A stretch of DNA of 40,827 nt, from contig CAMJJG010000024.1 in NCBI GenBank assembly GCA_946406035.1, positions 1-40,827 on the forward strand. The letters are read 5' to 3'. The translations under genes were made by a program, and so were the position numbers. Below the pieces are notes generated by a model. It was not told the origin of the DNA, made no database searches, and saw nothing but the letters and a program-made list of their open reading frames with translations. Position 1 is the first letter of the stretch, and every line of letters starts with the position of its first letter. This document shows positions 34,058 through 40,827 of this stretch, one piece after another. The stretch comes from an uncultured Prevotellaceae bacterium. GTDB taxonomy: Bacteria; Bacteroidota; Bacteroidia; Bacteroidales; Muribaculaceae.

Positions 34058-35296
34058 ATGATGGAGTATGTAAATGCTTTTGTATCGATGCTTAATGGCA
34101 TGTCGCCCTACTTGCTGTTGGGCTTCCTGATTGCAGGCATGCTACATGCCTTTGTGCCGTCCTCGATTTATAGCCGTTACCTTGCTGGCACGGGATTGCG
34201 ATCGGTTGCAACGGCAGCCGCTTTTGGTATTCCGTTGCCACTGTGCTCATGCGGCGTGCTGCCCACGGCTGTGGCACTGCGTCGCAGCGGTGCCTCGCGT
34301 GCGGCGTCCACGTCATTCCTCATCGCTACGCCCCAGACGGGTGTGGACAGCATTGCTGCCACCTATTCGATGATGGGTCTGCCCTTTGCCATCCTGCGTC
34401 CTGTAGCGGCACTGGTGACCTCTCTCGTTGGCGGATTAGCCGTGGGATACTGGGAGCGCAAGGGATCTCTCGATGACGTGCACGACCAGGCAAGCTATGA
34501 ATTCAGCGAGTTGCCTTCGGGGTTGTGGAACAAGATTAAGGAGACTTTCAAGTATGGCTTTTTTGACATGATGCAGAGCATTGGCCGTTGGTTGCTCATC
34601 GGACTGGTGGTAGCCACCCTGATCACCGTGCTGCTGCCCGATGACTTCTTCTCTACCTATGCCCGCTGGCCGCTGTTGAACATGTTTATCATCGTGATGG
34701 TGGCGGTGCCCATGTATGTGTGCGCAACGGGGTCTATCCCCATCGCTGCCGCCTTGATGCTCAAGGGTATGTCGCCAGGATGTGCCCTGGTGTTGCTCAT
34801 GGCTGGTCCCGCAGCCAATCTGGCCTCGATGTTCGTTGTCAACAAGTCTTTCGGCCGCAAGGCCACCGTTGTCTATCTGGCGGCAATTATCGGTGGAGCA
34901 ATCGGTTTCGGTGTGCTGGTAGACTACTTCCCCGGAATGCGTGAGCTGTTTGTCAGCGCCCTTCCCACTCATGTCATGCATCATCACATGACGACGTCGT
35001 GGTTCACTACCGCATGCAGCATCGCCTTGCTGGCCATGATTGTTGTGGCACTGCTCTCAAAATACTGGAAATCCTATCAAATTAAACATCATAAAACTAC
35101 TGCAATGAAAGAATTTAAAGTCAAGGGCATGATGTGTGCCCACTGCAAGGCCAACGTCGAGAAAGGCCTCGCCGCACTCCCCGGAGTAGAGAAAGTAACC
35201 GTCGATCTGGCTAAAGGTACTGCCTTGGTCGAGGGTACCGTCCCTGATCAGCTCATTATCGACTGCATCGAGGATCTGGGCTACCAAGTCGGTTAA
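34058..35296 (+). CDS. SO_0444-type metal efflux permease fused to a C-terminal HMA domain
   Basis: The 412-residue protein has an N-terminal DUF318/ArsP_1-like permease (about 1-340) with the conserved IPLPLCSCGVLPTAVAL, IATPQTGVDS, CATGSIPIAAALM and MAGPAANLASM blocks. Residues 350-412 form a heavy-metal-associated domain with a GMMCAHC metal site (M-x-C-x-x-C). It probably exports copper, zinc or a similar metal across the inner membrane, with the HMA unit delivering or sensing it. The linker (about 335-349) is AT-rich and has an in-frame ATG at 35105 exactly at the HMA start, so the HMA unit may also be made alone. Start could be the first or second of two adjacent ATGs. Confidence 0.85.
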   Translation: MMEYVNAFVSMLNGMSPYLLLGFLIAGMLHAFVPSSIYSRYLAGTGLRSVATAAAFGIPLPLCSCGVLPTAVALRRSGASRAASTSFLIATPQTGVDSIAATYSMMGLPFAILRPVAALVTSLVGGLAVGYWERKGSLDDVHDQASYEFSELPSGLWNKIKETFKYGFFDMMQSIGRWLLIGLVVATLITVLLPDDFFSTYARWPLLNMFIIVMVAVPMYVCATGSIPIAAALMLKGMSPGCALVLLMAGPAANLASMFVVNKSFGRKATVVYLAAIIGGAIGFGVLVDYFPGMRELFVSALPTHVMHHHMTTSWFTTACSIALLAMIVVALLSKYWKSYQIKHHKTTAMKEFKVKGMMCAHCKANVEKGLAALPGVEKVTVDLAKGTALVEGTVPDQLIIDCIEDLGYQVG

Positions 35297-35315
35297 AGTT
35301 AGAAGTGAGGAGTGA

Positions 35316-35440
35316 GGAGTTAGGAGTTGATATGGACAGTGCAATAAGGCAGAAAAGCAAACTTTTTGCTATTAGATTAGTGAAGTCATATCGCTATTTG
35401 TGTAGTGAGAAGAAAGAAAATCTAAAAAACTCCTAACTCC
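35316..35440. repeat. inverted repeat with 13-bp arms overlapping the menG end
   Basis: GGAGTTAGGAGTT (35316-35328) and its exact complement (35428-35440) flank 99 bp between the convergent permease and menG genes. The left side also has direct GTGAGGAG/TTAGGAGT iterations. The right arm encodes the last MenG codons and stop. It may act as a bidirectional terminator or be a dispersed repeat family. Confidence 0.7.
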
Positions 35441-36188
35441 TAATTCCAGTATAGATGGTGCACACGCCCAGTGTGAGGCGCTTGAAACGGGTTTCCTTCA
35501 AGCCCGCATTGCGCATCAGCTGCAGCATGTCGTCGCCTTGGGGAACGGCCGCAATGCTTTGTGGCAAGTAGCGGTAGGCGCTGCTGTCACCGCTCTTGAG
35601 CGACCCCAGCCAGGGGATGATGTGCAGGGTATAAAGGTCATAGAACCAACGTATCAGGCGGTTCGTGGGCGTGGATAACTCCAGCACGCACAACATGCCG
35701 CCAGGCTTGAGCACACGTGCCATTTCACGGTAACCCTGCTGCAGGTGCTCAAAGTTGCGCACGCCAAATGCTACCGTTACCGCGTCAAACGCTTCGTCTG
35801 GCATCGGCAGGGCCATGCAGTCGCCTTGCTCAAAGGTGATGGCGCTTTCTAGCCCTCTAGCCTTGACCTTGTGCGCGGCCTCGTCGAGCATTCTGCTAGA
35901 CAAGTCTATGCCGACGATGCGCTCGGGGTGCAGCGAGTCATGAAGTTGGATGGCAAAGTCGCCCGTGCCCGTTGCCACATCTAGTATCTGGCTGGGGCGC
36001 AGGTGTTTCAGCCGCTTCACTGCCAGCTGTCGCCACCAGATGTCTATGCCCATGGTCATCGCACGGTTCATAAAGTCATAGGCTGGCGCTATGGAGTCAA
36101 ACATCTGCCTGACTTGCTCGGTCTTGGCTGACGTGTTGCCAGCATAAGGCGTCACTTGCTCGACCTTATTGCTATTGTTTGAGTTCAT
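35433..36188 (-). CDS. menG: demethylmenaquinone methyltransferase
   Basis: The enzyme methylates demethylmenaquinone with S-adenosylmethionine in the last step of menaquinone synthesis. The 251-residue protein shows VRQMFDSIAPAYDFMNRAMT, the SAM-binding ILDVATGTGDFAI, FDAVTVAFGVRNFEHLQQG and the ELSTPTNRLIRWFYDLY block. UbiE/MenG share the family; menaquinone is the normal quinone of Bacteroidetes, so menG is preferred. The start overlaps the phoH stop (ATGA), implying translational coupling. The last residues are encoded by the inverted repeat. Confidence 0.93.
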   Translation of the reverse strand: MNSNNSNKVEQVTPYAGNTSAKTEQVRQMFDSIAPAYDFMNRAMTMGIDIWWRQLAVKRLKHLRPSQILDVATGTGDFAIQLHDSLHPERIVGIDLSSRMLDEAAHKVKARGLESAITFEQGDCMALPMPDEAFDAVTVAFGVRNFEHLQQGYREMARVLKPGGMLCVLELSTPTNRLIRWFYDLYTLHIIPWLGSLKSGDSSAYRYLPQSIAAVPQGDDMLQLMRNAGLKETRFKRLTLGVCTIYTGIRS

Positions 36189-37195
36189 TCTATATGATCT
36201 CCATTGGGCTGCTTGTAATCGTCGCGGCCTTCACGGCGATTGGGGTCAAAAAGCTTGTTTTCTTCGTGGAACCGCTCGTAGGCTTCGACGATGCGTTGCA
36301 CCAGTTGGTGGCGCACGATATCCTTTTTCTCAAATTCAACCTTGCCGATGCCCTTGACGCCATCGAGCACGCGCAGGGCGTGTATAAGGCCACTGGTCAC
36401 GCTGCGCGGCAGGTCGATCTGGGTGGTGTCGCCGGTGACAATCATTTTGGAGCCCATGCCCAGGCGTGTGAGGAACATCTTGATCTGGTGGGTCGTGGTG
36501 TTTTGTGCCTCGTCGAGCACGATGATGGCGTCGTTGAGTGTGCGGCCGCGCATGAAGGCCAGTGGCGCGATCTGGATGACGTTGTTCTCCATGTACTCCT
36601 TGAGCTTGGCCTGAGGTATCATGTCCTCGAGAGCATCATACAGCGGCTGCAGGTAGGGATCAATCTTGTCCTTCATGTCGCCTGGCAGGAAGCCGAGCTT
36701 CTCACCGGCCTCGACGGCAGGCCGCGAGAGAATGATCTTGCGTATCTCGCGGTTTTTAAGCGCCCTCACGGCCAGTGCAACAGCTAGGTAGGTCTTACCC
36801 GTTCCCGCAGGGCCAAGTGCGAACGTCAAGTCGTTGTGCATGAACGTCTTGACCAGCAGTTGCTGGTTGGGAGTCCGCCCGCTGATGGGCTTGCCGTTGA
36901 CGCCATAGACGATGACGTCGTCCATCTTCAGCTGTTTTGGGGGCATGCCCTTGATGGTGTCGATGATGACATCTTCGGGCAGGGTGTTGTATTGCGCGCA
37001 GTAATCGGCTAGAGAATGAATCTTCTGCTCAAAATCGGCGGTCTCGCTGTCATCGCCGATGACGGTTATGACACTGCCTCGAGCTGCCATGCGCAGTTTT
37101 GGAAACAAGTTGCGGATAAGTTGTATGTTACTGTTGTTCACCCCGTAGAATGTCACGGGATCCACGTTGTCAATGAAAATGTGCCGTTCGATCAT
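36185..37195 (-). CDS. phoH: PhoH-family ATPase
   Basis: The 336-residue protein has a PhoH P-loop ATPase domain with GPAGTGKTYLAVALAV (Walker A), ILSRPAVEAGEKLGFLPGD, the Walker B-type AIIVLDEAQNTT and MIVTGDTTQIDLP. An N-terminal part (about 1-105, ITVIGDDSETADF) fits the KH-like region of PhoL/YbeZ-type proteins. These are thought to act in RNA or ribosome metabolism, often with YbeY, which is not seen here. It is co-transcribed with menG through a 4-bp overlap. Confidence 0.93.
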   Translation of the reverse strand: MIERHIFIDNVDPVTFYGVNNSNIQLIRNLFPKLRMAARGSVITVIGDDSETADFEQKIHSLADYCAQYNTLPEDVIIDTIKGMPPKQLKMDDVIVYGVNGKPISGRTPNQQLLVKTFMHNDLTFALGPAGTGKTYLAVALAVRALKNREIRKIILSRPAVEAGEKLGFLPGDMKDKIDPYLQPLYDALEDMIPQAKLKEYMENNVIQIAPLAFMRGRTLNDAIIVLDEAQNTTTHQIKMFLTRLGMGSKMIVTGDTTQIDLPRSVTSGLIHALRVLDGVKGIGKVEFEKKDIVRHQLVQRIVEAYERFHEENKLFDPNRREGRDDYKQPNGDHIE

Positions 37196-37370
37196 TCAAT
37201 AATTGTCATGTAAACTTCCACAAAATTACACAAAAATTCGTTTCCACAACACTTCACGCGTCTTTTTATCACATTTAATGCTGCTGGATTTAATTGCTTC
37301 ACACCAATGAAAAAAACCGATAACCACTAAAAACTGGTAGCTAAAACTCCTGCAACTGAAAACTTTTCAG

Positions 37371-37424
37371 TATATTTGCAGTTTAATAGGTCTAATTCTT
37401 ACTCGTTGAAATGCTTCAATGAGT
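37371..37424 (+). promoter_or_regulatory. -7 element and leader hairpin before the penicillin-binding protein gene
   Basis: TATATTTG (37371-37378) matches TAnnTTTG. Downstream, ACTC-x-TTGAA-ATGC-TTCAA-x-GAGT (37401-37424) forms a 9-pair hairpin in the predicted 5' leader, 40 bp before the ATG. No good -33 element was seen. Confidence 0.5.
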
Positions 37425-37463
37425 TGGATAACAATGGTTTAATGTAAATAACAAGATAATAAT

Positions 37464-39917
37464 ATGAGCGAGAAGACTACTGGAAAAAAGAAGAACAAGC
37501 GCCGCAACATTGTCCGCAAGATGTGGACGTGGTTTGCAGTTTTTGTGGCTTTGGTGGTGTTGATGTTTGTACTGATCTACAATGGCGTGATTGGCTACAT
37601 GCCGCCCATCGACCAGCTGAAGAACCCGACCGACAAGTTCGCGTCCACCATCTTCAGTGCCGATGGCGTGGAAATGGGACGTTATTACCGCAGTCGCAGC
37701 AATCGCATCTATGTGGACTTTGACGAGATGTCGCCCCACTTGACCGATGCCCTGATTGCAACCGAGGACTCGCGATTTGACGAGCACTCGGGTATCGACG
37801 TGCGTGCATTGGGCCGTGCGATTATCAAGCGCATCATCATGGGCCAGAAGAGCGCCGGTGGTGGCAGTACCATTACCCAGCAGCTAGCCAAGCAGTTGTA
37901 TTCTCCAGAGTCTCACAATATCTTTGAGCGCGCTCTCAAGAAGCCCGTCGAGTGGGTCATTGCCGTCAAGCTCGAGCGCTATTACACCAAGGACGAGATC
38001 ATCAAGATGTATTTCAACCAGTTCGACTTCTTGAACAATGCTGTCGGCATCAAGATGGCCTCCAGGGTCTATTTCGACAAGGAGCCCAAGGACCTCAACA
38101 TCCAGGAAGCAGCCACGCTGGTGGGCATGTGCAAGAATCCGTCATATTATAACCCCGTGCGCTACACCGAGCGTACGCGCCAGCGCCGCAATGTCGTGTT
38201 TGAACAGATGGTCAAGGCGGGTTACTTGAGCCAGGCCGAGTGTGAGCAACTCAAGACGCTGCCGCTCGTGTGCAAATTCCAGAAACTTGATCACAATGAC
38301 GGTCCGGCGCCTTACTTCCGCGAGGAGCTCAGGCGCGTGATGACGGCCAAGAAGCCCAAGCGTAGTGACTATCCCTCATGGAACCAGCAAGCCTTTATCG
38401 ACGATTCGGTGGCATGGGCTGTCAATCCCTTGTTTGGCTGGTGCAACAAGAATACCAAGCCCGATGGTACACATTATGATATATATACCGACGGCTTGAA
38501 GATATACACTACCATCGACTCTCGCATGCAGGAGTATGCCGAGAAAGCAGTGGTCAAGCACATGAGCAAGACGCTGCAGCCCGCATTCCTGCGTGAGCGC
38601 GGTGGGACCAAGAATCCCTATACCAACAACAAGCAAGAGCTCTCCAGTGCAGGCAAGCAGGCTCTTATCAATGCAGCCATTCGCCACAGCGAGCGATACC
38701 GCGTGCTCAAGAATCAAGGATTGAGCGACGCTCAAATCATGGATAACTTCAAGAAGCCGGTGCAGATGCATCTCTTTAACTACGAGGGCGGCTTTGACGC
38801 TCAGATGACGCCGCTCGATTCGTTGCTCTACACCAAGTCATTCCTGCGTTGTGCCATGATGTCGATGGATCCCGTGACGGGATTTGTCAAGGCCTACGTC
38901 GGTGGACCCAACTTCCGCTTCTTCAAGTATGACATGGTATCGACAGGACGCCGCCAGATTGGCTCGACGGTTAAGCCCTTTGTCTATTCCCAGGCTATCG
39001 AGTTCGGTGGCTTGACCCCCTGTTCAACTCGTCCGGGTGGCGCCCCCAACATCATCTGGAACAACGAGGTGTACAACCCGGCCAATGAGGGCAGCGGTGG
39101 TGGAATGGACCTGCGCAACGCGTTGAAGTACTCCAAAAACTGGATATCGGCTGGTTTCATGCGCGGCACACGTGAGAACTGGATTGAGCGCAATGGCTAC
39201 TACACCATGACCCCCGAGGAACTGGCTAAGTGGATGCACAGCTTCGGCATCACGAGCTATCTTGATCCTGTTCCGGCATTGAGTCTGGGTGCCTGTGAGG
39301 TGACGCTGCGCGAGATGGTTGCCGCTTATTCGGCCTTTGCCAACGGTGGCATGCGCGTTGAGCCAGTCTATGTTTCCCGCATCACCGACAATCGTGGCAA
39401 CGTCCTTGCCGAGTTCACTGGCAATCAGACCGAGATTATGAGCGAGGATACTTATCTCAAGATGCTGTCGATGCTCACCGAGGTTGTTGATGGCGGTACG
39501 GGTGCTCGCCTGCGATATGCCTATGGCATTACAGCCGAGATGGGCGGTAAGACGGGTACCACCAACTTCCATAGCGATGGCTGGTTCATGGGCTTCACGC
39601 CCGAGTTGGTAACCGGCGTGTGGGTCGGTGGCGAGGAACGCTACATCCACTTCAACAGCATGGCGATGGGACAGGGTGCCGAGGCGGCACTTCCCATCCT
39701 GGGCTACTTCATGAAGTGGCTCTATGACGACAAGAGTCTTCCCTACAAGCAGAGCACCAAGTTTGAGTTCCCCAAGAGCTTCAACGCTTGCGGTGACGAG
39801 CTCAGCGGCTACTACAGTGGCGGCGGTGGCTGGCACGGCGGTGGCGGTGGCGGCGGTGACGATGACGGCGGTGGCGGCGGCCAAGAAGAAACCGCAACCG
39901 AAGGACTCTTCGATTAA
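37464..39917 (+). CDS. mrcA: class A penicillin-binding protein (PBP1A-type)
   Basis: The 817-residue bifunctional enzyme polymerises lipid II and crosslinks stem peptides at the inner membrane. A basic N-terminus is followed by one membrane anchor (about 23-46). The GT51 glycosyltransferase domain shows ATEDSRFDEHSGID (Glu101) and GGSTITQQLAKQ. The transpeptidase domain shows Ser501 in GSTVKPF (S-x-x-K), SKN at about 557 and KTGTT at 696. The C-terminal 35 residues are almost only Gly, Asp and His with an acidic end, an unusual tail. A leader hairpin precedes it and two strong hairpins follow. Confidence 0.94.
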   Translation: MSEKTTGKKKNKRRNIVRKMWTWFAVFVALVVLMFVLIYNGVIGYMPPIDQLKNPTDKFASTIFSADGVEMGRYYRSRSNRIYVDFDEMSPHLTDALIATEDSRFDEHSGIDVRALGRAIIKRIIMGQKSAGGGSTITQQLAKQLYSPESHNIFERALKKPVEWVIAVKLERYYTKDEIIKMYFNQFDFLNNAVGIKMASRVYFDKEPKDLNIQEAATLVGMCKNPSYYNPVRYTERTRQRRNVVFEQMVKAGYLSQAECEQLKTLPLVCKFQKLDHNDGPAPYFREELRRVMTAKKPKRSDYPSWNQQAFIDDSVAWAVNPLFGWCNKNTKPDGTHYDIYTDGLKIYTTIDSRMQEYAEKAVVKHMSKTLQPAFLRERGGTKNPYTNNKQELSSAGKQALINAAIRHSERYRVLKNQGLSDAQIMDNFKKPVQMHLFNYEGGFDAQMTPLDSLLYTKSFLRCAMMSMDPVTGFVKAYVGGPNFRFFKYDMVSTGRRQIGSTVKPFVYSQAIEFGGLTPCSTRPGGAPNIIWNNEVYNPANEGSGGGMDLRNALKYSKNWISAGFMRGTRENWIERNGYYTMTPEELAKWMHSFGITSYLDPVPALSLGACEVTLREMVAAYSAFANGGMRVEPVYVSRITDNRGNVLAEFTGNQTEIMSEDTYLKMLSMLTEVVDGGTGARLRYAYGITAEMGGKTGTTNFHSDGWFMGFTPELVTGVWVGGEERYIHFNSMAMGQGAEAALPILGYFMKWLYDDKSLPYKQSTKFEFPKSFNACGDELSGYYSGGGGWHGGGGGGGDDDGGGGGQEETATEGLFD

Positions 39918-39960
39918 ACAAGAAAAGGCAGAGCCCCAGGCTCGGCCTTTTCTTGTTAAT
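39913..39960. terminator. hairpin terminator after the penicillin-binding protein gene
   Basis: About 20 bp of stem (left arm from 39913, right arm ending 39960), with one bulge and one mismatch and a CCCA-type loop. The gene's stop codon lies in the left arm. The first 13 bases match the terminator at 13565. Confidence 0.85.
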
Positions 39961-39963
39961 CGA

Positions 39964-40006
39964 GATAAGAGAGGGGCTCCAAACACTGTGAAGCCCCTCT
40001 CTTATC
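39964..40006. terminator. second hairpin between convergent genes
   Basis: GATAAGAGAGGGGCT (39964-39978) pairs perfectly with 39992-40006 around a 13-nt loop, 12 bp before the folD end. It probably stops transcription from both sides. Confidence 0.85.
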
Positions 40007-40017
40007 TCTTATCTCTC

Positions 40018-40827
40018 TCACTGCTGCTTCTGCTTTGCAGCAGTGAGCGTGTTTTTCATCAGTGAGCAGATGGTCATGGGGCCTACGCCGCCGGGCACCG
40101 GGGTGATGTAGGAGCACTTGGGTGCCACCTCGTCAAACTTCACGTCGCCGTTCAGGCGGTAGCCGGTCTTGCTGTTGGGATCCTCGACACGTGTCGTACC
40201 CACGTCGATGACCACAGCACCCTCCTTCACCATGTCGGCGGTCACAAAGTTGGGACGCCCGATGGCGGCGATGATGATGTCGGCCTGGCGGCATTCCTCC
40301 TTCAGGGTCGCGCTGTGGCTGTGGCAGATGGTCACCGTGGCGTCGCCGTGCTGCTTCTGCAGCATGAGCTGGGCCATGGGCTTGCCCACGATGTTGCTGC
40401 GGCCCAGCACCACGCACTTCTTGCCCGAGGTGGGGATGTTGTAGCGTTGCAGCAGGGTGATGATGCCAAGCGGCGTGGCCGAGATGAAGCAGGGCAGGCC
40501 CAGGGCCATGCGGCCGGCGTTCATCGGGTGGATGCCGTCAACGTCCTTGCGGTAGTCGATGGTGTTGATCACGTGCTGCTCGTCGATGTGCTTGGGCAAC
40601 GGCAGTTGAACGATAAAGCCGTCCACGTCATCATCCTCGTTGAGCTGCTTGATGCAGGCCAGCAACTGCTCCTCGGTCGTGTCGGCCTCCATGCGGATGA
40701 GCGACGACTTGAAGCCGCACTTCTCACAGGCTATCACCTTGTTCTTCACGTATGCTTCCGACCCGCCGTCGTGGCCTACCAGCACGGCAGCCAGGTGGGG
40801 GCGCTTCATGCCCGATGCTATCATCTG
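40018..40827 (-). CDS. folD: methylenetetrahydrofolate dehydrogenase/cyclohydrolase, 5' end cut by window
   Basis: FolD interconverts 5,10-methylene-, methenyl- and 10-formyl-tetrahydrofolate. The visible 268-plus residues include [20 protein letters not shown] (with the catalytic Lys), [15 protein letters not shown], the NADP-binding [17 protein letters not shown], and the C-terminal [19 protein letters not shown]. The frame is open through base 827 of the last kb: the codon before the first visible Met is CAG, so this Met is internal. About 20 N-terminal residues are missing compared with the usual 285-295. Confidence 0.95.
   Translation of the reverse strand, partial: QMIASGMKRPHLAAVLVGHDGGSEAYVKNKVIACEKCGFKSSLIRMEADTTEEQLLACIKQLNEDDDVDGFIVQLPLPKHIDEQHVINTIDYRKDVDGIHPMNAGRMALGLPCFISATPLGIITLLQRYNIPTSGKKCVVLGRSNIVGKPMAQLMLQKQHGDATVTICHSHSATLKEECRQADIIIAAIGRPNFVTADMVKEGAVVIDVGTTRVEDPNSKTGYRLNGDVKFDEVAPKCSYITPVPGGVGPMTICSLMKNTLTAAKQKQQ

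Overview
The window looks like a chromosomal segment of a Bacteroidales bacterium, probably near Muribaculaceae or Prevotellaceae. The signs are Bacteroidetes-type promoters (TAnnTTTG at -7, in the best cases TTTG/TTG about 19-22 bp upstream), mostly weak or absent Shine-Dalgarno sites, a stand-alone T9SS-type sorting domain, and typical Bacteroidales families (DUF4922, GH171/NamZ, SO_0444-type permease, DIP1984, golvesin/xanthan-lyase-like amidase). The exact family is an inference; no rRNA or tRNA was seen. Base composition is GC-rich except for an AT-rich block at 1-1.35 kb and a decayed gene near 27 kb.

Layout. (1) 1-1986, minus strand: an AT-rich accessory tip made of a 5'-truncated RHS core with a variable C-terminus, a small signal-peptide protein and a partial membrane protein. 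(2) 2077-4959, minus: a four-gene dTDP-3-amino-3,6-dideoxyhexose operon (rmlA, two FdtA/QdtA-type ketoisomerase paralogues, a DegT-family aminotransferase). (3) 5300-10244: PPi-dependent phosphofructokinase, a small HTH regulator, a 600-bp gap with an unassigned structured element, riboflavin synthase, a YfcE-like phosphoesterase, a SPOR lipoprotein and a DIP1984-family protein. (4) 10430-13542: a beta-propeller/amidase, a free-standing paralogue of its propeller, and a mini-protein made of a signal peptide plus a T9SS-like tail. (5) 13783-18320: Hsp20, a BadF-type kinase paralogue with an altered phosphate motif, and a large MG2/plug-like envelope protein.

(6) 18525-32318, plus: the main feature, a long co-directional peptidoglycan-salvage cluster. 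It encodes an envelope amidase with a golvesin-like insert, a two-domain glycosyltransferase, a HIT-like DUF4922 protein, a SpoIID-like protein without a signal peptide, an AmpG-like permease, NamZ exo-muramidase, a MurT-like MurNAc transporter, MurK kinase, MurQ etherase and an SGNH hydrolase. A decayed GxxExxY gene lies between ampG and namZ. The core path (NamZ releases MurNAc, MurT imports it, MurK makes MurNAc-6P, MurQ makes GlcNAc-6P) is known from Tannerella-type Bacteroidetes. The roles of the glycosyltransferase, the HIT-like protein and the leaderless SpoIID in it are not established and are the best candidates for new biology here.

(7) 32331-40827: a one-chain ABC-ATPase/DUF4435 (TOPRIM-like) protein that could be a PARIS-like defence effector, a metal permease fused to an HMA domain, menG and phoH (overlapping by ATGA), a class A penicillin-binding protein with a Gly/Asp-rich tail, two tandem hairpins, and folD cut by the window end.
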